Notes under the pieces: generated by a model | Told to the model about the DNA's origin: nothing | The model's input: only the letters and a program-made list of their open reading frames with translations | Databases searched by the model: none | Assembly (NCBI RefSeq): GCF_002979415.1 | Contig: NZ_PCOT01000005.1 | Coordinates: 92,363-156,362, forward strand | Direction of reading: 5' to 3' | Length of the DNA: 64,000 nucleotides | Source of the DNA: Microbacterium sp. MYb72 | GTDB taxonomy: Bacteria; Actinomycetota; Actinomycetes; Actinomycetales; Microbacteriaceae | Shown: positions 57,186-64,000 of the stretch, piece by piece | How the letters are laid out: every line of letters starts with the position of its first letter | Numbering within the stretch: position 1 is the first letter of the stretch | Program-made: the position numbers and the translations under genes

Positions 57186-58808
57186 ATGAGCCCAGAAGAT
57201 GGCAGGGTCGAGGACGACCCGTCGATGAGATGGAACGGCTGGGGCGACCCGGCGAAGGCGAAGGACCTCCCGCTCGCGGTGCGCACGCTGCTGCCCCTTC
57301 TGCTCGGACGCATCCGCAAGCCCGAGCAGGCCGCCGCCCTCGGGGAGGTCGTGCTCGGCTCCTCCGCACTCGACGACGACGATCTCGCCGCCTTTCAGGC
57401 AGCGGTGGGGGAGCAGCACGTCGACCGTTCCGACGAGGCGCGCATCCGTCACGCGGGAGGACGCTCCACGCCCGATCTGCTGCGGAGGCGGCGGATCGGT
57501 CAGGACGCGCCGGATGCGGTCATCCGACCCGCCGATCACGACGAGGTCAGCGCGTGCCTGCGCGTGGCTGCCGATCGCGGCGTCGCGGTGATCCCGTTCG
57601 GCGGAGGAACCAGCGTGGTCGGCGCCCTGGACCCCGAGCGCGGACGACACCACGCCGTCGTCAGCCTGGACCTGCGCAGGCTCAGCGGGCTCGTCCGGCT
57701 CGACGAGGTCAGCGGCGAAGCGGTCCTCGCGGCGGGTACCACCGGTCCCGAGGCGGAGGCTCTGCTGTCCGCTCACGGCCTCGAGCTGGGCCACTATCCG
57801 CAGAGCTTCCGCTACGCCACGATCGGCGGCTTCGCCGCGGCGAGGTCATCCGGTCAGAACTCCGCGGGCAACGGCCGCTTCGACACCATGGTGACCGGCA
57901 TCCGCGTCGCGACGCCGACCGGAGACATCGCCCTCGGCCGCTCGCCTGGTTCTGCCGCTGGGCCCGATCTGATCAGGGTCTTCCTCGGATCGGAGGGCAT
58001 CTTCGGCGTGATCACCGAGGTGGCCGTGCGCGTGCATCCGATTCCGCGTGATCGCGTCTTCGAGTCGTGGTCCTTCCCCGACTTCGTGAGCGGCGCCGAG
58101 GGGCTCCGCCACGTCGCCCAGCACGGGAACGGGCCGACCGTCATCCGCCTCTCCGACGAGGCGGAGACCGCGGTGAGCCTCGCTCAGGTCGGGAAGATCG
58201 GGAAGGCGCTCGCGAAGGGCGCCAGCGTCGTCACCGTCTACGAGGGCGACGACATCGCGGAGCGCCGGTCCAGGGTCAGCGCTCTGCTCGCAGCAGCAGG
58301 AGGCGTCTCCGCGGGCGAGGGAGCGGCGGAGGAGTGGCTGAAGGGGAGATTCGACGGACCGTACCTGCGCGATTCGCTCCTGGACGCCGGCGTCTTCTGC
58401 GAGACGCTCGAGACGGCGACGACCTGGTCGAACCTCTCGACGCTGCGATCGGCGGTCGAGGCCGCCCTGAAGGACGGCTTCGCGCAGGCAGGGGCCAGGT
58501 CCTACGTCATGTGCCACGTCTCGCACGTCTACCCGACGGGGGCATCGCTGTACTTCACCGTGCTGGCCGGCATCCGCTCCGACCCGCTCGCCGTGTGGGA
58601 GCCCGTCAAGGCGAGCGTCAACGACGCCATCCTCGCCGCGGGGGGCACCATCAGCCATCATCATGCGGTCGGGCGGGATCACGCCGCATGGCTGGAGCGC
58701 GAGATCGGGGAGACCGGCATCCGCATCCTGTCCGCGATCAAGCGGGAGCTGGATCCCTCGGAGATCATGAACCCGGGCGCTGTGATCCCGATCGAGCGGA
58801 CGCGCTGA
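57186..58808 (+). CDS. FAD-binding oxidase of the alkyl-dihydroxyacetonephosphate synthase type
   Basis: 540 residues. A VAO-type FAD-binding domain (AVIRPADHDEVSACLRVAADRGVAVIPFGGGTSVVGAL; GGFAAARSSGQNSAGNGRFDTMV; GSEGIFGVITEVAVRVHP) is followed by a cap with AGPS marks: YPTGASLYFTV and HHHAVGRDHAAWLEREIG. AGPS replaces the acyl group of acyl-DHAP with a fatty alcohol, forming ether lipids. Homologue of Rv2251. Whether ether-lipid synthesis really occurs here is inference. Followed after 1 base by a lipid kinase gene. Confidence 0.87.
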   Translation: MSPEDGRVEDDPSMRWNGWGDPAKAKDLPLAVRTLLPLLLGRIRKPEQAAALGEVVLGSSALDDDDLAAFQAAVGEQHVDRSDEARIRHAGGRSTPDLLRRRRIGQDAPDAVIRPADHDEVSACLRVAADRGVAVIPFGGGTSVVGALDPERGRHHAVVSLDLRRLSGLVRLDEVSGEAVLAAGTTGPEAEALLSAHGLELGHYPQSFRYATIGGFAAARSSGQNSAGNGRFDTMVTGIRVATPTGDIALGRSPGSAAGPDLIRVFLGSEGIFGVITEVAVRVHPIPRDRVFESWSFPDFVSGAEGLRHVAQHGNGPTVIRLSDEAETAVSLAQVGKIGKALAKGASVVTVYEGDDIAERRSRVSALLAAAGGVSAGEGAAEEWLKGRFDGPYLRDSLLDAGVFCETLETATTWSNLSTLRSAVEAALKDGFAQAGARSYVMCHVSHVYPTGASLYFTVLAGIRSDPLAVWEPVKASVNDAILAAGGTISHHHAVGRDHAAWLEREIGETGIRILSAIKRELDPSEIMNPGAVIPIERTR

Positions 58809-58809
58809 C

Positions 58810-59715
58810 GTGGCCGAGCACATCGCCGTGCTCGCGAACCCGTTCTCCGGCAAGGGCCGAGGCAGGCGGGCGGCGGAAGCTGCGGTCGCGCACCTGCGCG
58901 ATCGGGGCGCCGACGTGCGGGCGTACGCGGGCGGCTCAGCCGCCGACACCCATCGGCTCGCCGCAGCCGCCCTGGCCGACGCCCCGCGGGCGCTCGTCAT
59001 CGTCGGAGGCGACGGCACGCTGTCGGGGGTGCTCGACGAACTGTGCGCGGCATCCGTTCCCCTCGTGCTCGTCCCGGCCGGGACGGGGAACGACCTCGCA
59101 CGGGCGCTGGGGCTGCCGCGCGGAGACGCCCCGGCCGCGGCGGAGCTCGCGCTGACCGGGGTACAGCGTCCCATCGACGTGGGCGTCGTCGCCACCAGGG
59201 ACTCGACGCGTCGGTTCCTGACGATCGCCGCACTCGGGTTCGACGCGAAGGTGAGCGATCGCACGAACCGTCTGAGATGGCCGCACGGCGCCCTGCGCTA
59301 CTACCTCGCGCTCCTCATCGAGCTCGCGCGTCTGCGTCCGATGGACTTCCGCCTATCCGTCGACGGCGCCGACCCCGAGCACGCTCCGGGAACGCTGATC
59401 GCGGTGGGGAGCACGTCGAGCTACGGCGGAGGGATGCCGGTGTGCGCGGGCGCCATCCCCGATGACGGGCTCCTGGACGTGGTGCAGGTCGCGCCGATCG
59501 GTCGGATGAGGCTGCTTCGACTGTTCCCGCTGCTGCTCCAGGGGCGGCATCTGGATCGTCGAGAGGTGAGGCACCGTCGCGCGAAGACCGTGTCGGTGTC
59601 CGCTCCCGGACTCGTGGTCTATGCCGACGGAGAGCGGATCGGCGAGGATGAATGCACCATCTCGCTGATTCCGGGCGCGCTCACGATGCTGGTGCCGAGG
59701 GAGAACAATGACTGA
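58810..59715 (+). CDS. diacylglycerol/lipid kinase (DagK-like)
   Basis: 301 residues. Seen: VLANPFSGKGRGRRAAE, the ATP site VGGDGTLSGVLDEL, PAGTGNDLARALGLPRG, and the C-terminal VYADGERIGEDECTISLIPGAL. Orthologous in position and type to Rv2252, which phosphorylates lipids in phosphatidylinositol-mannoside metabolism. GTG start one base after the AGPS-like stop; it overlaps the next gene by 8 bases. Confidence 0.9.
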   Translation: MAEHIAVLANPFSGKGRGRRAAEAAVAHLRDRGADVRAYAGGSAADTHRLAAAALADAPRALVIVGGDGTLSGVLDELCAASVPLVLVPAGTGNDLARALGLPRGDAPAAAELALTGVQRPIDVGVVATRDSTRRFLTIAALGFDAKVSDRTNRLRWPHGALRYYLALLIELARLRPMDFRLSVDGADPEHAPGTLIAVGSTSSYGGGMPVCAGAIPDDGLLDVVQVAPIGRMRLLRLFPLLLQGRHLDRREVRHRRAKTVSVSAPGLVVYADGERIGEDECTISLIPGALTMLVPRENND

Positions 59716-61330
59716 GTTCGACGAAGACGTCGTCATCGTGGGGTCCGGGTTCGGAGGCTCCGTCGCCGCACTGCGGCTGGCGGAGAAGGGCTACCGGGTT
59801 CGCGTGTACGAGGCCGGCCGCAGATTCGAGGACGAGGACTTCGCGAAGACCAGTTGGAACGTGCGGCGGTACCTGTGGGCGCCGGCGTTCGGATGCTTCG
59901 GCGTGCAGCGCATCCATAGGCTGCCGCACGTGATGATCCTGGCCGGCGCCGGGGTCGGCGGCGGGTCGCTCAACTACGCGAACACGCTGTATCAGCCGGG
60001 CGCGAGCTTCTTCCAGGATCCGCAGTGGCGAGGCATCGCCGACTGGGAACGGGAGCTCTCCGCGCACTACGCGACGGCGAAGCGGATGCTCGGCGTCGTC
60101 GAGCACTATCCTCACACCGGTCCCGTCGAGCGGATCATGGCCGGGGCCGCGGAAGACCTCGGCGTGGGAGACACATTCCGGCGCGCGCCCGTCGGCGTCT
60201 GGTTCGGGAAGCCGGGGGAGCGCACCCCCGATCCGTTCTTCGACGGGGAGGGTCCAGAGCGCACCGGATGCACGCTCTGCGGGAACTGCATGGTCGGATG
60301 CCGGGTCGGCGCGAAGAACACGCTCATGAAGAACTATCTCGCTCTGGCCGAGCGCCGCGGCGTCGCGATCGAATCGCTGCGGACGGTCATCGACGTGGCC
60401 GAGCTGCCCGGCGGAGGGTTCGCCGTCACGACCCAGCGCAGCGGCGCGTGGCTCCGACGAGGACGGCGGACCGTGACGGCCAGGCAGGTGGTGCTCGCCG
60501 CGGGCACGTGGGGGACGCAGCAGCTGCTGCACCGCATGAAGGAGTCGGGCTCGCTGCCGCGGATCTCGGATGCCGTCGGGCGCCTCACCCGGACGAACTC
60601 GGAGGCTCTCGACGGAGCGATAGCGACGAAGGTCCCCGAATCGCTGGAACTGGCGCGAGGGGTCGCGATCACCACATCGTTCCACGTGGACGACCGCACC
60701 CACGTCGAGAACGTGCGCTACGGCCCCGGCTCGAACCTCATGGGCGCTCTCGCTACAGCTCTGGTCCCCGGCGATCGACGGCTCGGTGCTCGGCTGACGA
60801 ACCTCGCGGCACAGGTGCTCCGTTCGCCGATGCGGCAGTTCCGACTCGGCAACCTTCGGCGCTGGAGCGAGCGCGGCATCATCGCTCTCGTCATGCAGAC
60901 GGCCGACAACTCGCTCACGCTGTCTCTGCGCCGCCGCTTCGGCAGACTGGTGATGACCAGTGAGCAGGGCCACGGCGAACCGAACCCGAGCTACCTCCCG
61001 CAGGCGCACGCAGCGGCCGCGGCCATCGCCGCACGTGTCGAGCGCGACGGCGGTGAGCCGGCCGAGGCCCGCGGCTCCTGGCCCGAGGTTTTCGGCATCC
61101 CGCTCACCGCGCACTTCCTCGGCGGAGCGGTGATCTCCTCGTCGCCGGAGGAGGGCGTCATCGACGCCTACCATCGTGTCTGGGGTCACCCTGGTCTGCA
61201 CGTCGTCGACGGCTCCGCGGTCCCCGCGAATCCCGGGGTGAATCCTTCGCTCACCATCACCGCCCTCGCCGAGCGGGCTCTGTCGTACTGGCCGCGTGCG
61301 GGCGACGACGATGTGAGGCCGGTCCAGTAG
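59708..61330 (+). CDS. GMC-family oxidoreductase, cholesterol-oxidase-like, with a four-cysteine motif
   Basis: 540 residues. FAD loop VIVGSGFGGSVAALRLAEKGYRV at residues 9-31, AGAGVGGGSLNYAN, AAGTWGTQQLLHRM, and the C-terminal GLHVVDGSAVPANPGVNPSLTITALAERAL with the GMC His/Asn region. Near residues 187-197 it has the unusual CTLCGNCMVGC, a spacing (C-x2-C-x2-C-x3-C) like a [4Fe-4S] ligand set, also found in some actinobacterial ChoD-like proteins. Substrate probably a sterol-like or lipid alcohol; unknown. Cotranscribed with the lipid kinase. Confidence 0.87.
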   Translation: MTEFDEDVVIVGSGFGGSVAALRLAEKGYRVRVYEAGRRFEDEDFAKTSWNVRRYLWAPAFGCFGVQRIHRLPHVMILAGAGVGGGSLNYANTLYQPGASFFQDPQWRGIADWERELSAHYATAKRMLGVVEHYPHTGPVERIMAGAAEDLGVGDTFRRAPVGVWFGKPGERTPDPFFDGEGPERTGCTLCGNCMVGCRVGAKNTLMKNYLALAERRGVAIESLRTVIDVAELPGGGFAVTTQRSGAWLRRGRRTVTARQVVLAAGTWGTQQLLHRMKESGSLPRISDAVGRLTRTNSEALDGAIATKVPESLELARGVAITTSFHVDDRTHVENVRYGPGSNLMGALATALVPGDRRLGARLTNLAAQVLRSPMRQFRLGNLRRWSERGIIALVMQTADNSLTLSLRRRFGRLVMTSEQGHGEPNPSYLPQAHAAAAAIAARVERDGGEPAEARGSWPEVFGIPLTAHFLGGAVISSSPEEGVIDAYHRVWGHPGLHVVDGSAVPANPGVNPSLTITALAERALSYWPRAGDDDVRPVQ

Positions 61331-61340
61331 GAGCACGCCA

Positions 61341-61368
61341 CTGCACGCGTGCCTGGCGAGGCGTGCAG
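61341..61368 (+). terminator. first of two tandem hairpins
   Basis: 8-base stem (CTGCACGC, 61341-61348, with 61361-61368) shortly after the GMC oxidoreductase stop. Confidence 0.5.
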
Positions 61369-61375
61369 GGATACG

Positions 61376-61418
61376 CGAAACGCCTCATCCGACGTATGAC
61401 GTCGGATGAGGCGTTTCG
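61376..61418. terminator. bidirectional hairpin terminator
   Basis: 18-base perfect stem (61376-61393 with 61401-61418) and a 7-base loop between convergent genes; the longest perfect hairpin in the window. Confidence 0.88.
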
Positions 61419-61447
61419 TCTCGCTTCGCTCGCTCAACGACCGGGGG

Positions 61448-63592
61448 TCAGCGGGCTTCGACACCCCTGATCTGCGGAGTGTGGAAGGACCCGCCGAAGG
61501 CACGCTCCGAGGCCCCTTCGCGGTCGAGGTACGGCGATGCGCCGCCGTCGATGAAGGGCCAGCCCGCACCGAGGATGAGGCACAGATCGATGTCCTCGAC
61601 CTCGGGCACCACGCCCTCGTCGAGCATGAGCTTGATCTCGGTCGCCAGACCATCCTGAACACGCTGCAGGATCGTCGCTGCGGATGCGGGCGAGTTGCCC
61701 ACCGCCGGCTTGAGGAGCTTCTCCGCCTGCTTGGTCCAGCCGGTCACGCGACCGCCCTTGTCCTTCTCCACGACGGCATCCAGCGCGGCCAGCTCGTGGA
61801 AGTTCTCGTTCGCGTAGAAGCGGTCGGGGAACGCGCGGACCATCGTGTCCTGCACGTGGGCGGCGACCTTCCAACCAACCAGGTCGATCAGCTGGAAAGG
61901 GCCCATCGGCAGGCCGAGCGGACCGAAGGCCTTCTCGACATCCGCCACGGGGGTGCCCTCGTACACGGCACGAGCTGCCTCGCCCATGACCTTCGCGAGC
62001 AGACGGTTCACGACGAATCCGGGGGCGTCGGCGGTGAGCACCGCGTTCTTTCCCAGGCCCTTCGCGACCACGAACGCGGTCGACAGCGCGGCGTCAGACG
62101 TCGAGGGCGTCTTCACGATCTCGATCAGCGGCATCACCGCGACCGGGTTGAAGAAGTGGAAGCCCACGAGCCGCTCGGGGTGCGCGAGCTTCGAGCCGAT
62201 CTCCTCGACGGACAGCGACGAGGTGTTGGTGGCGAGGATCGCGTCCTCGGCGATGATCTTCTCGATCTCGCCGAACACCTGCTGCTTGACGCCGACCTCC
62301 TCGAACACGGCTTCGATCACGAAGTCGCAGTTCGCGTAGAGGCTCTTGTCGGTGGTGCCGGTGACGAGGCCGCGCAGCTTGTTCGCGGAGTCGGAGTCCA
62401 GACGGCCCTTTGCCTCGAGCTTGCCGATCTCCTCGTGGATGTAGGCCACGCCCTTGTCGACGCGGGCCTGGTCGAGGTCGGTGATGAGCACGGGCACCTG
62501 GAGCTTGCGCACGAACAGGAGCGCGAACTGGCTGGCCATGAGGCCGGCGCCGATGATGCCGACCTTGGTGACCTTCTTGGCGAGAGCCTTGTCGGGTGCG
62601 CCGACGGGGCGCTTGGCGCGCTTCTGCACCAGGTCGAACGCGTACATCGACGCGGCGAACTGGTCGCCGGTCACGAGCTCTGCGAGCGCCTCGTCCTCGC
62701 GGGCGAAGCCTTCGGCCTTGGTGCCGCTCTTCGCCTTGTCGAGAAGGTCGAGAGCCGCATAGGGCGACTTCGGCACCGTGCCGATCTTCGACTCGAGCAT
62801 GCCGCGGGCCATCTTGATCGCGATCGGCCACTTGGTGAGCCGCTCGATCTTGCCCGGCTCGTTCTTGCGCTCGACCTTCCTCCCGCCGAGGACCGCATCG
62901 GCCCAGGTCAGCGAGTTCTCGAGGTAGTTCGCCGCCGGGAAGATGGCGTCGACCACTCCCAGATCGAAGGCCTGCTGGGGCTTGAGCATCCGGTTCTGCT
63001 TGAGCGGGTTCGAGATCACGACCTCGAGGGCGTTCTCGATGCCGATCAGGTTCGGCAGCAGATAGGCGCCGCCCCAGCCGGGGATGATGCCGAGGAACAC
63101 CTCGGGCAGAGCGATCGCCGCGGCGGAGGCGTCGACGGTCCGGTACGTCGAGTTCAGCGCGATCTCGAGGCCGCCGCCGAGCGCGAGGCCGTTGACGAAG
63201 GCGAACGACGGGACGCCGAGCTCGGAGAGCTTGCCGAGCACCTTGTGGCCCAGCTGAGCGATCAGGCGCGCGTTGTCTCGCGACCCGACCTTGCTGATGT
63301 CCGACAGGTCAGCACCGGCAGCCAGGATGTACTGCTTGCCGGTGATGCCGACGGCCTGGATCTCGCCGGCCGCGGCGCGTGCCTTGAGTCCGTCGAGGGT
63401 GGCGCCGAGCTCGGTGAGCGTCGCCGGACCGAGGGTGTTCGGACGCGTGTGGTCGCGGCCGTTGTCGAGGGTGACGAGAGCGAGCACCTTGCCGGAGGCG
63501 AGGCGGATGTCGCGCACGGGGGAGTGCGTGATCACCTCGCCCTCGGTGAGCGCCTGGATGGGGGAGAAGTCGATGTCTTCGTAGTTGGTCAT
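61448..63592 (-). CDS. fadJ: fatty-acid oxidation complex alpha subunit (enoyl-CoA hydratase/3-hydroxyacyl-CoA dehydrogenase)
   Basis: 714-residue multifunctional beta-oxidation enzyme. Residues about 1-300 are an enoyl-CoA hydratase/isomerase domain (GADLSDISKVGSRDN; FVNGLALGGGLEIALNS; LPEVFLGIIPGWGGAYLLPNLIG with the catalytic Glu). Residues about 340-530 are the NAD-binding hydroxyacyl-CoA dehydrogenase domain (VGIIGAGLMASQFALLF; TNTSSLSVEEIGSKLAHPERLVGFHFFNPV), followed by two C-terminal helical domains (DAPGFVVNRLLAKVMGEA). The thiolase gene lies 6 bases upstream, a fadA-fadB type operon. Confidence 0.95.
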   Translation of the reverse strand: MTNYEDIDFSPIQALTEGEVITHSPVRDIRLASGKVLALVTLDNGRDHTRPNTLGPATLTELGATLDGLKARAAAGEIQAVGITGKQYILAAGADLSDISKVGSRDNARLIAQLGHKVLGKLSELGVPSFAFVNGLALGGGLEIALNSTYRTVDASAAAIALPEVFLGIIPGWGGAYLLPNLIGIENALEVVISNPLKQNRMLKPQQAFDLGVVDAIFPAANYLENSLTWADAVLGGRKVERKNEPGKIERLTKWPIAIKMARGMLESKIGTVPKSPYAALDLLDKAKSGTKAEGFAREDEALAELVTGDQFAASMYAFDLVQKRAKRPVGAPDKALAKKVTKVGIIGAGLMASQFALLFVRKLQVPVLITDLDQARVDKGVAYIHEEIGKLEAKGRLDSDSANKLRGLVTGTTDKSLYANCDFVIEAVFEEVGVKQQVFGEIEKIIAEDAILATNTSSLSVEEIGSKLAHPERLVGFHFFNPVAVMPLIEIVKTPSTSDAALSTAFVVAKGLGKNAVLTADAPGFVVNRLLAKVMGEAARAVYEGTPVADVEKAFGPLGLPMGPFQLIDLVGWKVAAHVQDTMVRAFPDRFYANENFHELAALDAVVEKDKGGRVTGWTKQAEKLLKPAVGNSPASAATILQRVQDGLATEIKLMLDEGVVPEVEDIDLCLILGAGWPFIDGGASPYLDREGASERAFGGSFHTPQIRGVEAR

Positions 63593-63598
63593 CGCGAC

Positions 63599-64000
63599 TT
63601 ACTTCCTCTTCTTGCCGTTGTAGTGCGGGTTCTCCCAGATGACGGAGCCGCCCTGGCCGAGTCCGACGCACATCGCGGTGAGGCCGTAGCGCACGTCAGG
63701 ACGCTCGGCGAACTGCGCGGCGAGCTGGATCATCAGGCGCACGCCGGATGCAGCGAGCGGGTGACCGATCGCGATCGCGCCGCCCCACTGGTTGACCCGG
63801 GGGTCGTCGTCGGCGATCCCGAAGTGGTCGAGCAGGGAGATCACCTGGATGGCGAAGGCCTCGTTGAGCTCGAACAGACCGATGTCGTCGATGGTGAGAC
63901 CGGCCTTCTTGAGGGCCTTCTCGGTCGACGGGATCGGGCCGATGCCCATGATCTCCGGCTGCACGCCGGCGAAGGCGAACGACACCATGCGCATCTTGGG
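63599..64000 (-). CDS. fadA: acetyl-CoA acyltransferase (thiolase), N terminus outside window
   Basis: Partial: the frame is open to the right edge, so only the last 133 residues or so are present. The C-terminal thiolase marks are clear: FELNEAFAIQVI, NQWGGAIAIGHPLAASGVRLM with the catalytic His, and AMCVGLGQGGSVIWEN with the C-terminal catalytic Cys. Thiolytic last step of beta-oxidation; directly upstream of the multifunctional enzyme. Confidence 0.94.
   Translation of the reverse strand, partial: PKMRMVSFAFAGVQPEIMGIGPIPSTEKALKKAGLTIDDIGLFELNEAFAIQVISLLDHFGIADDDPRVNQWGGAIAIGHPLAASGVRLMIQLAAQFAERPDVRYGLTAMCVGLGQGGSVIWENPHYNGKKRK

Overview
The window is a high-GC actinobacterial chromosome segment, most likely Microbacteriaceae and close to Microbacterium. 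The evidence is gene content and order: SepH, sigA followed by murT/gatD, DUF4193-DUF3093-dut-DUF3710-DUF3159, DUF4191-RDD-glnA1/glnE/glnA2, polyphosphate glucokinase and an actinobacterial RNase P RNA. It is dense core genome: no insertion sequence, prophage, CRISPR array or tRNA was found, and no stretch over 300 bases lacks a gene.

Layout. 1-10.4 kb: 3' part of an L-lactate dehydrogenase gene, then small metabolic and regulatory genes, a Zn-ribbon coiled-coil protein, a family A DNA polymerase, rnpB, a lipoprotein and ppgK. 10.2-20.1 kb: nitrogen block (glnA2, glnE, glnA1) with a lipid kinase, an AI-2E-type transporter, a GNAT enzyme and a coiled-coil protein between; glnA1 carries a four-half-site GlnR-type operator. 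20.1-29.3 kb: RDD protein, a divergent RimB-like protease/RimK pair in which RimK is fused to an RCK_C domain, DUF4191, and pepA-lpd-E2 (dehydrogenase complex). 29.4-35.8 kb: PAC2 protein, then a translationally coupled five-gene run: sigA, murT, gatD and two alanine-racemase-fold genes. 36-41.5 kb: topoisomerase IV subunits around a hydrolase. 41.5-50.4 kb: phosphodiesterase, sepH, the DUF4193-to-DUF3159 block, aconitase and a LysM-like protein. 50.5-55 kb: dxs, a TetR operon with two paralogous membrane proteins, and an SPFH protein. 55-61.3 kb: a probable glycero-ether-lipid locus (G3P dehydrogenase, TetR, AGPS-like oxidase, lipid kinase, GMC oxidoreductase). 61.4-64 kb: fatty-acid beta-oxidation (FadB/FadJ type and a partial thiolase).

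The strongest signal of a new system is at 31.7-35.6 kb. The MurT lacks its usual Cys4 ribbon (it has no cysteine at all). The GatD has lost both residues of the glutaminase dyad (Cys to Gly94, His to Gln192). The two following racemase-fold proteins are complementary halves: one keeps the catalytic Tyr domain but has Arg in place of the PLP lysine, the other keeps the PLP lysine barrel but lacks the Tyr segment. Microbacteriaceae have type B peptidoglycan, in which the D-Glu alpha-carboxyl carries the cross-bridge instead of an amide. My inference is that this operon encodes a bridge-forming amino-acid ligase plus a heterodimeric PLP racemase that supplies a D-amino acid.

A second theme is widespread leaderless transcription: about 15 genes have a TANNNT-like -10 box a fixed 6-8 bases before the start codon, including one palindrome that serves two divergent genes.
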